From Lepagella muris (GTDB taxonomy: Bacteria; Bacteroidota; Bacteroidia; Bacteroidales; Muribaculaceae), in the NCBI RefSeq assembly GCF_004793975.1, contig NZ_SRYB01000028.1, positions 1 to 64,000 of the forward strand: a stretch of DNA of 64,000 nucleotides, written 5' to 3'. Both the position numbers and the translations under genes were made by a program. Positions 8,296-15,622 of the stretch are shown here, in pieces (the stretch's first letter is position 1; the number at the start of each line of letters is the position of its first letter). The notes beneath the pieces are model-generated. The model saw only the letters and a program-made list of their open reading frames with translations, did not search any database and was not told the origin of the DNA.

Positions 8296-9174
8296 TCAGA
8301 AACGCTGCAAAACAGTCTCGATAAGATTTCCGACAAACGGCTTGTAATCCGTGTTGACATCTTCAGCCACACGTTGGGCAATAATGCAGCACACAGTCAT
8401 TGCCTTATGACCTAATAATCGCGCCATTCCCTGAAGACAGGCAGACTCCATCTCAAAATTTGTGACCGGACGGCCGTCATATCTGAAACTCTCTATCTTC
8501 GAGTTGAGATGCGGATCTTTAAGTTTCAACCGCACTTCCCTACCCTGCGGTGCATAGAATCCTACGGCTGCTATGGTATAACCTCGCAACATATCGTCCT
8601 TTCCTATCCTATCCACCAAATCTGCATCAGCATCCACCACGTAGGGAGCCGCCCATGTCGGATCCCATGCCACATAACTACAGAATGCCTTCTCGAAGTC
8701 AAGATCACAAACCTTATCCCTGTCGGCATAGAAATTCAGGATGCCGTCAAAACCGATCGCCTTCTGTGCCACAACGAAATCCCCTATCTTCAAATCATAG
8801 ACCAGAGAGCCGGACGTGCCGACACGCACAAGATTGAGCGTGCAGTGGTGGGGCTTCACCTTACGCGTCTTGAAATCAATGTTTGCCAAAGCATCAAGCT
8901 CCGTCAGCACTATCTCTATGTTGTCGGGTCCGATGCCGTGAGATATGCACATTATATCCTTCCCCTTGTATCTACCACCTATGGCATGAAATTCGCGGGA
9001 ACTGATGTCATAGTCTATCTCATCAAAATAAGACGCTACCATGTTGACTCTTTCCGGATCGCCTACAAGCAATATATTGTCCCGCAGATGCTCAGGACGC
9101 AAATGGATATGAAAAACCGAACCGTCATCATTTATGATCAGTTCAGAAGGGGGTATGATTCTATCTTCTGCCAT
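8296..9174 (-). CDS. Nucleoside phosphorylase (PNP/UDP phosphorylase superfamily)
   Basis: 292 residues. ILLVGDPERV near the N-terminus and CISHGIGPDNIEIVLTEL are the phosphate/ribose-binding signatures of the uridine/purine phosphorylase superfamily; NFEMESACLQGMARLLGHKA near the C-terminus is the conserved Met-Glu-Ser ribose-binding block. The enzyme splits nucleosides with phosphate for salvage in the cytoplasm; sequence favours a uridine-phosphorylase-like activity without settling the base. The start is placed at 9174 (MAEDRIIPPSE) because the 18 residues upstream are atypical. It is a single gene, convergent with dprA, with no clear terminator in the 119-bp gap. Confidence 0.88.
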   Translation of the reverse strand: MAEDRIIPPSELIINDDGSVFHIHLRPEHLRDNILLVGDPERVNMVASYFDEIDYDISSREFHAIGGRYKGKDIMCISHGIGPDNIEIVLTELDALANIDFKTRKVKPHHCTLNLVRVGTSGSLVYDLKIGDFVVAQKAIGFDGILNFYADRDKVCDLDFEKAFCSYVAWDPTWAAPYVVDADADLVDRIGKDDMLRGYTIAAVGFYAPQGREVRLKLKDPHLNSKIESFRYDGRPVTNFEMESACLQGMARLLGHKAMTVCCIIAQRVAEDVNTDYKPFVGNLIETVLQRF

Positions 9175-9416
9175 ATCTTTATAGGAATTTAAATGTCTTC
9201 TATGTGGATTTATCAATATAACAAACATCTAACATTATTTCTTATAAAAATGCTATACAACATATATCCGACAACACCCACATCCGTTTCCATCATTGCA
9301 AAATGTCATCTTGAAATTTCCCTACCCACAATCCTGACTACACGACCGTATCATTAGGCGGCAATATCGGCATTCTCAAAGGCATTCCACGATTTTATTT
9401 TATAAAAGAATATTTG

Positions 9417-9424
9417 TAAATTTG
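9417..9424 (+). promoter_or_regulatory. Possible -7 promoter element for the HAD phosphatase
   Basis: TAAATTTG matches the Bacteroidales -7 box TAnnTTTG and lies 88 nt upstream of the HAD-phosphatase start. No good TTTG -33 box sits at the proper distance. It lies in the 337-bp divergent spacer 9175-9511, which otherwise holds no recognisable feature. Confidence 0.35.
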
Positions 9425-9511
9425 TAATTCTGAACGTTATGATATAAGTAAGAGGTCTGACTGGTGTTGCAGCGAGACCTCTCTTCCAGAATCAAGCCAA
9501 CGTGTTACAAT

Positions 9512-10288
9512 ATGATAAAAGCTATATTCTTTGATATCGACGGCACTTTGGTGAGTTTCAAGACTCACCATATACCTGCCTCCACAATAAAAGCCATTGA
9601 GATGGCAAAATCCAAAAGCGTGAAGATCTATATCTCCACAGGACGCCCTCTCCCCCTTATCACGAACCTCAGTGAGATAAAACATCTTATCGACGGATAT
9701 ATAACGACCAACGGGGCTCTCTGCTTTTATGGAGATGAAGTGATCTCTTGCAGACCTATTCCGCACGACGATGTGATGAAAATGATTGAGCTATCCGACA
9801 GAATCGGATTCCCCTTCATGCTGGTAGGCGAAAAAGATCTTACAATGTATAATAATAATGAGGACTCCGAGCGCATATTCCGTCAATTGCTCAACGTGCA
9901 GAATCTACGGACCGACAACAATATCGAGCCTATTCTCCGCCAACGCATCCTGCAATTATCCCCCGTAATCTCAAAAGCGGAAGAGGAGAAAATAATGCCA
10001 TATCTAAAAGGTTGCATCTCCGGAAGATGGCATCCTGATTTCACTGACATAACGGCACAAGATGCCAATAAAGGTAACGGACTACTGGATATAATTGCCC
10101 GACAAGGTATCAGCATCGACGAGACAATGGCATTCGGCGATGGGGGCAACGATATGTCAATAATCCAAAAAGCCGGAATCGGCGTGGCAATGGGAAATGC
10201 CAACGAAGAGTTGAAAGAGATTGCCGACTACGTGACCACATCCGGGGACGATGACGGTATCTACAATGCAATAATCCACCTCCTCTAA
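9512..10288 (+). CDS. Cof-type HAD-IIB phosphatase
   Basis: 258 residues. FFDIDGTLVSF (Asp8 and Asp10 as nucleophile and acid/base) is HAD motif I, ISTGRPLPLI is motif II, and FGDGGNDMSII near the C-terminus is motif IV; the intervening cap is the alpha/beta C2B type. Such enzymes dephosphorylate sugar phosphates, pyridoxal phosphate or nucleotide-like compounds in the cytoplasm; the substrate is not predictable here. The start at 9512 (MIKAIFFDIDG) is chosen because the core begins immediately; the upstream 16 residues in frame are not conserved-looking. It is a single gene, convergent with the HxlR regulator. Confidence 0.9.
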   Translation: MIKAIFFDIDGTLVSFKTHHIPASTIKAIEMAKSKSVKIYISTGRPLPLITNLSEIKHLIDGYITTNGALCFYGDEVISCRPIPHDDVMKMIELSDRIGFPFMLVGEKDLTMYNNNEDSERIFRQLLNVQNLRTDNNIEPILRQRILQLSPVISKAEEEKIMPYLKGCISGRWHPDFTDITAQDANKGNGLLDIIARQGISIDETMAFGDGGNDMSIIQKAGIGVAMGNANEELKEIADYVTTSGDDDGIYNAIIHLL

Positions 10289-10476
10289 CCGGCTAAAGTT
10301 CACGACATGACTCCCGTTCAATGTCCCTAAAATGACTTCCCAGTGCGATGCACACCGACAAGTCCCTGAAGGCTATACCATTACAGATGCCATGCTCTAA
10401 ACCAAAGAAATTAATATAGTTGACAATACTGCCTCAAATAACAATGCGGTCTTCTCTGTTTATTGTCCCCAACATT

Positions 10477-10821
10477 CTATTTCGCGGTATTTATAATAGA
10501 GTCCCTATATTGCTTTCCCCATTCAAACATTGTATCAATCACAGGGAGAAAACTGACTCCAATATCTGTTATCGAGTATTCCGATCTCGGAGGCAGTTCA
10601 GGATATATCTTTTTGCTTACGAAGCCATCCTCCTCAAGTTCTTTCAGAGTCTGATTCAGCACTCTTGAAGGTGTCTCTTTCAACAACTTGTGCAGTTGGC
10701 TTGGACGTAGAGGACCTTTGCGCAATTCAAACAGAAGACACGGCTTCCACTTGGAGCCGATGAACCCCATGGCCAGCCGTAATGGGCAATCAAGATCGAG
10801 AGTCTTTTTTCTTGTGTACAT
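10477..10821 (-). CDS. HxlR-family winged-helix regulator
   Basis: 114 residues with the HxlR signature: LDCPLRLAMGFIGSKWKP near the N-terminus, then a winged helix (GPLRPSQLHKLL, ELEEDGFVSKKIY, EYSITDIG). Cys14 sits where redox- or aldehyde-sensing members carry their reactive cysteine. HxlR genes usually sit divergently beside the oxidoreductases they control. That is the case here: a flavodoxin-family remnant and an intact NAD(P)H oxidoreductase lie on the opposite strand. Control of that neighbour is inferred. Confidence 0.9.
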   Translation of the reverse strand: MYTRKKTLDLDCPLRLAMGFIGSKWKPCLLFELRKGPLRPSQLHKLLKETPSRVLNQTLKELEEDGFVSKKIYPELPPRSEYSITDIGVSFLPVIDTMFEWGKQYRDSIINTAK

Positions 10822-10842
10822 GTCATTTCTATTTTTATACTG

Positions 10843-10873
10843 TAAAGTTAGTCATAAAATCACTTATAGGCAA
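10843..10873 (-). promoter_or_regulatory. Promoter of the HxlR gene
   Basis: Read leftward: TTG (10871-10873), 20 nt, then TAACTTTA (10843-10850), close to the Bacteroidales consensus and 22 nt upstream of the HxlR start codon. Confidence 0.55.
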
Positions 10874-10876
10874 TAA

Positions 10877-11119
10877 TTTGTCACCGGCTGTATAGCCTGC
10901 AACAAGTGTCAAGAAACCGGAATGTGTGTCTTCAACACAGGAATATATAGCGAATTACTCGAAAAGCTGTCGGATACAGATAGTATTGTGATAATATCTC
11001 CCTCATATTGGGCGCGGCCCTCAGGCTCGCTCTGCATTCAGATAGGCTATCTCGCAGACAATCATATAGGGAGGTTTTTATCAGTATATGATAATATAAT
11101 CAGTATCAACAAATTATAA
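10877..11119 (+). pseudogene. Remnant of a flavodoxin-family (iron-sulfur flavoprotein-like) oxidoreductase
   Basis: The frame opens at 10877 just after a stop and reads TGCIACNKCQETGMCVFN and then DTDSIVIISPSYW. This is the middle of a flavodoxin-fold NAD(P)H reductase: the CxxCxxxGxC segment followed by the D-x-I-I-x-x-x-P-x-Y-W FMN-binding loop. The flavin-binding N-terminus (about 50 residues) is missing, there is no proper start, and after about residue 45 the sequence drifts away from the family and stops at 11119. It is probably the decayed original target gene of the adjacent divergent HxlR regulator. Confidence 0.7.
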
Positions 11120-11182
11120 TTAAATTTCCTCAACTTTTCACATCCTTTATATGTTATAGGTATAAAACTGACAACAAAAAAT

Positions 11183-11749
11183 ATGAAAAAAGTAATTATT
11201 ATCAATGGCCATGGAGCACCTATGATGTCAATGGACAATAAGAGAATCCTTGAGGATGTGAAAGCACAGCTTCAGGATGTGGAGATTGTCACCTTGGCAG
11301 AGCTCTATCCAGATTTCAAAATTGACGTGGAGAAAGAACAGACCCGTCTGCTCGCTGCGGATCTGATTGTCTTCGAGTACCCTATATGGTGGTATTCCGC
11401 CCCCTCAATCCTCAAAAAGTATGTGGAGGATGTCTTCGCGATGGGATTCGCGTTCGGACCCGGCGGTGACAAACTTAAAGGTAAGAAATTCATCGACTCT
11501 TTCACATGCGGGGCACCGGAAAAGAACTATCTGCCGGGGGCTTCGGGAGAGGATATAGAGAAAATGGCACTCCCAATGAAGGCCACCTGCTGGCTATGCG
11601 GTATTGAGTATTTGAGTCAAGTAGGTACCTACGGGTCTATGTACTATGGATTGGATACACAGGAGGAGCTTGATGCCGTCAATGCAAAGATGGATGATCA
11701 CGCAGCCAAACTCATCAATCTCATAAAGAGTGTTTGCCATGGAAATTGA
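11183..11749 (+). CDS. Flavodoxin-fold NAD(P)H-dependent oxidoreductase (MdaB/KefF-like)
   Basis: 188 residues. The Flavodoxin_2 pattern is clear: IIINGHGAP phosphate-binding start, LIVFEYPIWWYSAPSILKKYVEDVF for the flavin-contacting loop and dimer helix, and GKKFIDSFTCGAPEKNY for the second loop. Enzymes of this type carry out two-electron reduction of quinones or electrophiles in the cytoplasm with bound FMN or FAD. It starts 63 nt after the flavodoxin remnant. Its 3-prime end overlaps by 11 nt the start of a truncated dxs reading frame, which suggests an ancestral oxidoreductase-dxs operon that has been cut. Confidence 0.88.
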   Translation: MKKVIIINGHGAPMMSMDNKRILEDVKAQLQDVEIVTLAELYPDFKIDVEKEQTRLLAADLIVFEYPIWWYSAPSILKKYVEDVFAMGFAFGPGGDKLKGKKFIDSFTCGAPEKNYLPGASGEDIEKMALPMKATCWLCGIEYLSQVGTYGSMYYGLDTQEELDAVNAKMDDHAAKLINLIKSVCHGN

Positions 11750-11834
11750 CCTCAACGCCATTCACTCACCGGAAGACATCAAAGGATATGGACTGCCGGA
11801 GCTGCAATTGCTCGCCTTTCGTTCATGCCCATAA
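11739..11834 (+). pseudogene. dxs: Truncated 5-prime end of a 1-deoxyxylulose-5-phosphate synthase-like gene
   Basis: A 31-residue frame starting at ATG 11739, overlapping the oxidoreductase stop. It reads MEIDLNAIHSPEDIKGYG and then LPELQLLAF, which resembles the first 30 residues of DXS-type thiamine-diphosphate synthases (the short second-copy type beginning ...L..I.SPeDIK......LqlLA). It then stops at TAA 11832-11834; nothing resembling the remaining 550 or more residues follows. The ATG placement inside the upstream gene and the match over the N-terminus argue for a real gene truncated by deletion. Confidence 0.6.
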
Positions 11835-11974
11835 GCAGACCAAAGGATAGTATTTAATCTTGGCTAAGGAAGAATAAGTTTAGATGAATATCAAATAACC
11901 ATATTTTTTATTAAATTTGTAGAATTAATGACTTATTTTCCAACACGAAATACTGATTTATAATCATTATTGAT

Positions 11975-12418
11975 ATGAGCATGACAGGTAAAGACAAACT
12001 TGATTCATTATTTATAAATCAAAATTATAATGACAAGAGCCAGTTAATTGATTGTTTCTCACATTATTGTCATATTGCCGATATGTATGCGGAGATTGAA
12101 AATTCAATAGCTGGAGTCAGTGATCTGAAAGAGCGTATCGGATACATCTGCTTTGGTAAAACTGCTGAGAAGCTAAATATCGTCCATAGTAAAAACGGAC
12201 ATCAAGTTAATTCTATATGGGGAAGATGAAGTTTATAATCTTATTGTGCCTGAGGACATTGAAAAAAGACATATAGATGAATTGTGTTTCTTACAATTTC
12301 TGAAGACAGTACCGATGGACCAAAAGGAGGACTATTATCTTAATGTCAATCTTCGTGTAAAGGACGAGTATGGACATAACCTCTTCCTTAGGCATAGAGA
12401 TTTTTGCTGTTTGTCATG
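11975..12418 (+). pseudogene. Frameshifted, truncated LuxR-type regulator
   Basis: The first 84 codons (11975-12229) and a +1 frame from about 12223 to 12418 join into one continuous polypeptide: ...KNGHQVNSIW / EDEVYNLIVPEDIEKRHIDEL... FLKTVPMDQKEDYYLNVNLRVKDEYGH. This is the N-terminal sensory part of a Bacteroidales helix-turn-helix (LuxR C-terminal) regulator. The frameshift falls in a GGGG run near 12222-12225. The second half ends at a stop about 150 residues in, before the expected C-terminal LuxR HTH, so the gene is broken even if the homopolymer is an error. Confidence 0.65.
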
Positions 12419-12718
12419 ACTTATCCTTGTTAACCCCATATTGCGGTACCTTGACATCCGTAATAGTTGTTGGTTTTTGACCTTCTTTGTAAGTTATATA
12501 ATTGCAAAAATACTATCACTCCTCCCATTTGGCAAATATATTACGGGATAGTTTTGAATGCGCAACACAAATATACACAGGATAATTTTGTAAAAAGTTT
12601 GTCAACAATTCCTTATCATAGCGAGAGCCACCCCAAAGGAGCAAAATCCGATGACGTGGCTTTATTCTTAAAACGAGGTACCCGTTATAATTGGATAAAT
12701 CCGGCCTGCCGACGGCGA
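12419..12718. other. Non-coding spacer (300 bp)
   Basis: AT-rich sequence between the LuxR remnant and the convergent msrB gene. A rightward 87-codon open frame (12467-12730) has no recognisable domain and unconvincing composition, and is taken to be chance. No hairpin or promoter stands out. Confidence 0.5.
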
Positions 12719-13168
12719 TTACTTTTGTAGAAGAGGAAGATAATCTCCGTATCCGAACTCTATCATTTTATTTTCGGGAATGAACTTCAATGACGCACTG
12801 TTTATACAGTATCTCAGCCCACCTGTTTCGCGTGGACCATCTGGAAATACATGACCGAGATGGGCATCTCCGGTCTTGCTTCTAACCTCTACGCGGTTCA
12901 TGCCGTGAGAAAGATCCGTAACCTCTTCTATCAAGCTATCGTCTATCGGACGTGAGAACGCCGGCCAGCCGCAGCCTGACCGAAACTTGTCTGTTGAAAG
13001 AAATAATGGCTCGCCTGTTGTAACGTCCACATAGATGCCTGGACGATATTCGTCATTATACTCATTGAAATATGGTCTTTCCGTGGCGCTGTTCTGCGTC
13101 ACTTCGTATTGCAGCGGTGTCAAGCGTTGCCGCAATACCTCTTTTGTAGGTTTCATATAAGTTTTCAT
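12719..13168 (-). CDS. msrB: Peptide-methionine (R)-S-oxide reductase MsrB
   Basis: 149 residues, a complete single-domain MsrB that reduces methionine-R-sulfoxide in proteins. Visible motifs are SGCGWPAFSRPI, DAHLGHVFPDGP and the active-site RYCINSASLKFIP with the catalytic cysteine. The two CxxC zinc pairs present in many MsrB proteins are absent (the first position reads VDVTTGEPLF), so this is the zinc-free form. There is no signal peptide, so it acts in the cytoplasm. Two ATG codons lie four residues apart at the start. Transcribed leftward from its own promoter about 100 nt upstream. Confidence 0.93.
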   Translation of the reverse strand: MKTYMKPTKEVLRQRLTPLQYEVTQNSATERPYFNEYNDEYRPGIYVDVTTGEPLFLSTDKFRSGCGWPAFSRPIDDSLIEEVTDLSHGMNRVEVRSKTGDAHLGHVFPDGPRETGGLRYCINSASLKFIPENKMIEFGYGDYLPLLQK

Positions 13169-13273
13169 ACACTTATAACAATCCGGGATGGACTTAATGT
13201 TTAAGCTATTGATTACCTTTTATAATATTCTACTTCAAAACTTCGTGTGTCGAACCTTGGGAATTTGGGGTTG

Positions 13274-13303
13274 CAAAGTTAGACGTTGACGTCCGTATGC
13301 CAA
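13274..13303 (-). promoter_or_regulatory. Promoter of msrB
   Basis: Read leftward: TTG (13301-13303), 19 nt, TAACTTTG (13274-13281), a near-ideal Bacteroidales promoter. The predicted start near 13267 leaves a leader of about 100 nt before msrB. Confidence 0.6.
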
Positions 13304-13879
13304 GGCAAAGCATGTTCTTGACTTCAAGATGCAAAGCATAATCTTTGTAGACGTTTTTCTTATCTTTTTCATTGGTCGAAGTTTGAATTTTTATAGTTTG
13401 TTCTCATTGCAAGGGTTATAGCTTCGCCAACGAGGGCGATATCGGCTAAAAGATAATGACGTTTGCCTTTGGAAGATTAGCTTGTTTTGTGCTACACTTT
13501 CCGTATAGCGGATTGTGTAGTATGGCTGTAGCACAACTATGCCAAAACGGGGCGCTTTTATGGCATTTTCAGTTAATATTCCCATAATGAAAAATCCTGC
13601 AAGTAAATCACTTACAGGATTTTAAATATTTACAAGCGGAAAGACAGGGGGTTGAACCACGCTGTCTAAATGCAGTTATATCAAACAGATAGATGTATTC
13701 AGATTCACGATTGTGCCGATTTAGTGCCGGACTTCTACTGTCCATGTTTCGACTCTGCCGCCGCCTCTGCGGACAGCACCAATCCTATATGCAAAAATAG
13801 TGACTTTCGGACACATTACCAAGTCCGAAGGTTCATTTTAGATTTTAATAACAAAAATAAGCATATTCCACTTAATAAT
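13304..13879. other. Spacer between msrB and higBA (576 bp)
   Basis: No convincing gene. It contains a hairpin with A/T-rich stem ends at 13591-13623 and, to its right, a stretch that superficially recalls a tRNA 3-prime half but does not fold as one. A leftward 64-codon frame (13391-13585) has no recognisable domain. The spacer marks the change from chromosome-like genes to element-associated genes, so the left end of the mobile element may lie here or just beyond. Confidence 0.45.
13591..13623. terminator. Hairpin, probable bidirectional terminator
   Basis: AAAATCCTG (13591-13599) pairs with CAGGATTTT (13615-13623), and inside it AAGT pairs with ACTT around a 5-nt loop. The A4/T4 ends give short U-tracts on both strands. 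Read leftward it would lie about 260 nt past the end of higA. Confidence 0.55.
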
Positions 13880-14212
13880 TTATAACGCTGCAATATGTCT
13901 TAACTTGGAGAGACGCTCCATAAAGGTCTTGTCCTGTTTTATTGTCTGCATATTATATTTGGTCTGAAGCCTCATCAGAGGTTCTGAATCAATACCTAAT
14001 GCAGCCTCAAACAACAATGCGGTCTTCTCTGTCAATGGTCGATGACCGTTCAGAATTTCATTCAGGACAGTATAACGGATGCCCATATCCTCCGCAAGCT
14101 TGCGTTGGGATATGCCACGAAACTCCAGTTCATCCTTTATGATCTCTCCGGGATGAGTTGCATAGACAGGTGTAAGATTGTTTGCAATCATATTCTGTTG
14201 TACGGCTTCCAT
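13880..14212 (-). CDS. higA: HigA-family antitoxin (XRE helix-turn-helix)
   Basis: 110 residues. The VYATHPGEIIKDELEFRGIS opening and the following QRKLAEDMGIRYTVLNEILN helix-turn-helix are characteristic of HigA/VapI-type antitoxins, which bind their own operator and neutralise the HigB toxin. It is the second gene of the leftward pair, 7 nt after the toxin, which is the higBA order (toxin first). The C-terminal 25 residues (MQTIKQDKTFMERLSKLRHI) are basic and extend beyond the HTH. Such modules are common stabilisers of mobile elements. Confidence 0.92.
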   Translation of the reverse strand: MEAVQQNMIANNLTPVYATHPGEIIKDELEFRGISQRKLAEDMGIRYTVLNEILNGHRPLTEKTALLFEAALGIDSEPLMRLQTKYNMQTIKQDKTFMERLSKLRHIAAL

Positions 14213-14219
14213 CTGAAAT

Positions 14220-14534
14220 TCATTTATAGTGATTTGACAATTCTGTTATATTTACAATTGAGGCGATAACTTCGGTTCCGTTTATAATCTCTTCAAATTC
14301 TATGCGATATTGATCATTAACCCTGACGGATGACAGTCCCTCCTTATCGCCATGCAGTTTTTCGTAATTCAACGAATTATACGGAAGAAGAGCCGCCACA
14401 TTATTGGATTCAATCATAAGATCTACCACTCTTATATAGCGTTTGACGATTTGAGGCTGAAAGCGGTGCTTTTTGCCGGCATCGCCATTTTCATACAAAT
14501 CTTTGAGATATTGCTTGTCAAATCGTACTTCCAT
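14220..14534 (-). CDS. higB: HigB/RelE-family toxin
   Basis: 104 residues from the Met at 14534 (MEVRFDKQYLKDLYENGDAG). The length and the pattern ...GLSSVRVNDQYRIEF... match the ParE/RelE fold used by HigB ribosome-dependent mRNA endonucleases, with the basic Arg residues of the active site in that strand. The start is chosen for its fit to the family length; upstream frame adds a hydrophobic tail that overlaps the promoter. It is transcribed first from the promoter at 14554-14585 and is followed directly by higA. Confidence 0.88.
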   Translation of the reverse strand: MEVRFDKQYLKDLYENGDAGKKHRFQPQIVKRYIRVVDLMIESNNVAALLPYNSLNYEKLHGDKEGLSSVRVNDQYRIEFEEIINGTEVIASIVNITELSNHYK

Positions 14535-14585
14535 ATTCACTTGTATTACGTTGCAAAGGTAATAAAAGTTCTCCATATTCACAAA
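14531..14585 (-). promoter_or_regulatory. higBA promoter with repeat operators
   Basis: Leftward TTTG (14582-14585), 20 nt, TACCTTTG (14554-14561) is a textbook Bacteroidales promoter, 20 nt before the higB ATG. The decamer CCATATTCAC occurs at 14531-14540 and again at 14573-14582, bracketing the core promoter. The second copy is part of a dyad (TTCAC/GTGAA around seven A) that overlaps the -33 box. These are good candidates for HigA autorepression sites. Confidence 0.65.
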
Positions 14586-14776
14586 AAAAGTGAACACATC
14601 TGGTTTGAATTATCAATTTATACCATCAACTTCTTTGTTACAAGACATGAAACATATAATCGGATTTGTAGGAATTACATTATGAATATTATTACCGCTT
14701 CAAGGCTAACAATGGGATTGAAGCGGTAAGTTTTTATGTACCTGCGAAAGCGGAGAGAGGTGTGGCAGTCTTCCGG

Positions 14777-14874
14777 GTTGGCGGCGTTATGCCGACAAAA
14801 GGTGACGGGCTTCGCCTAACACCCGTTGTCCGCATACGCCTATGGGCAACGGCTGAACACCGGGCATAGCCAAC
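14777..14874. repeat. GC-rich nested inverted repeat A
   Basis: GTTGGC (14777-14782) and TATGCC (14788-14793) pair with GCCAAC (14869-14874) and GGCATA (14863-14868). Inside, CCGTTGTCC (14823-14831) pairs with GGGCAACGG (14844-14852) at 8 of 9 positions. The segment is strikingly GC-rich next to AT-rich higB. An open leftward frame across it (14734-15099) is Arg/Ser/Thr-rich with no recognisable fold and is more likely a by-product of this structured DNA than a protein gene. Confidence 0.55.
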
Positions 14875-15197
14875 GCCTCGTGGCGATACGCTGACGCGCG
14901 GCCACAAGACTTTCCGGCTCTGCCCCGTGTTCCTGACCGCCGTTGCCTGATAAGGATTTTTACGACCGCCGCGCCACTCTCCGCTTGTCAGCAACCAACG
15001 GGGCGAGACAATGCGCTCCACGGTTCGTGCCTCACTGTTGCACGCATAGACTCGCCTTTCCGGGGTTGGGCAGTGCCATTCCTTTTTTCTCAGTACCATT
15101 TATTTCAAAATATTCCGTACCAATATGTTGATGTCCGTTTTCACCGGCGCGGGGTCTTCGCTCCAGTTTATTGCCGTACCATCAACTATGGAAGTGA

Positions 15198-15353
15198 TTG
15201 CTTGCTCGGTCCGTTGAACGTGTCCGGCCGGGATATTCTTTTCCCTTCGGCAGAAAAAATCTCCAGACCTCCCTGCGGTCAGCTTGTATTTTTTCCACCG
15301 AGGGCGAACATCCCTTTTGTGCCTGACACGGAGGTCGTTCAACGAGCAAGCAA
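15198..15353. repeat. 156-nt nested imperfect palindrome B
   Basis: Successive arms pair in order: 15198-15208 with 15343-15353 (11 bp), 15214-15220 with 15336-15342 (7 bp), 15220-15224 with 15325-15329, 15230-15238 with 15306-15314 (8 of 9), 15243-15250 with 15298-15304, 15254-15260 with 15288-15294 (7 bp), and an apical GACC/GGTC at 15266-15269 and 15277-15280. Together they make one long interrupted hairpin lying 40 nt upstream of the small membrane gene and PcfK. It could be a structured RNA, a single-strand replication or transfer origin, or a protein-binding site. Confidence 0.65.
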
Positions 15354-15394
15354 AACTTCGATAGTCGATAGACGCATAAAAAAAATGTCGCACG

Positions 15395-15610
15395 ATGAAA
15401 ACGGACAACAACATATCAGATAGACGAGGCAAAGCATCCATCTCCAGCCTCAACCGCATAAAAAGGGTTGCAAGGGTGCTAATCCTCATAATCGCATCAA
15501 CAATCGGTTTGGCGTTGTGGATATTCATCAGACCGATATTCCGAGGCGTGGGTTGGGTTATCTCAATCATATCCGCCTTACTGATAATCTTTTGGTTACT
15601 CACTTTATAA
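15395..15610 (+). CDS. Small two-helix membrane protein
   Basis: 71 residues. A basic, Ser-rich head of about 22 residues is followed by two hydrophobic helices (about 26-46 and 50-70) separated by the short positively charged turn RPIFRG. No named family is recognised. It starts inside the tail of palindrome B's downstream flank and ends 12 nt before PcfK on the same strand, so it is probably part of the PcfK/PcfJ transcription unit of the mobile element. Confidence 0.55.
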   Translation: MKTDNNISDRRGKASISSLNRIKRVARVLILIIASTIGLALWIFIRPIFRGVGWVISIISALLIIFWLLTL

Positions 15611-15622
15611 AATATTACGACT

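Noticed and set aside
8509..9192. Long rightward frame of 227 codons.
   Set aside because: Lies wholly antisense to the clearly coding nucleoside phosphorylase; Cys/His/Ile-rich shadow.
12467..12730. Rightward 87-codon frame.
   Set aside because: No recognisable domain, runs into convergent msrB, composition not coding-like.
13391..13585. Leftward 64-codon frame.
   Set aside because: No domain, no promoter or ribosome-binding context, unusual composition; left as spacer.
13627..13675. Possible tRNA 3-prime half (a T-loop-like TTCAACC on the minus strand near a CTTTCCGC end).
   Set aside because: T-stem arms do not pair properly, no matching acceptor 5-prime strand or anticodon arm can be found; at best a chance resemblance or old att scar.
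14734..15099. Leftward 121-codon frame.
   Set aside because: Arg/Ser/Thr-rich with no fold signature; it runs across a nested inverted repeat, so an artefact of structured GC-rich DNA is more likely.
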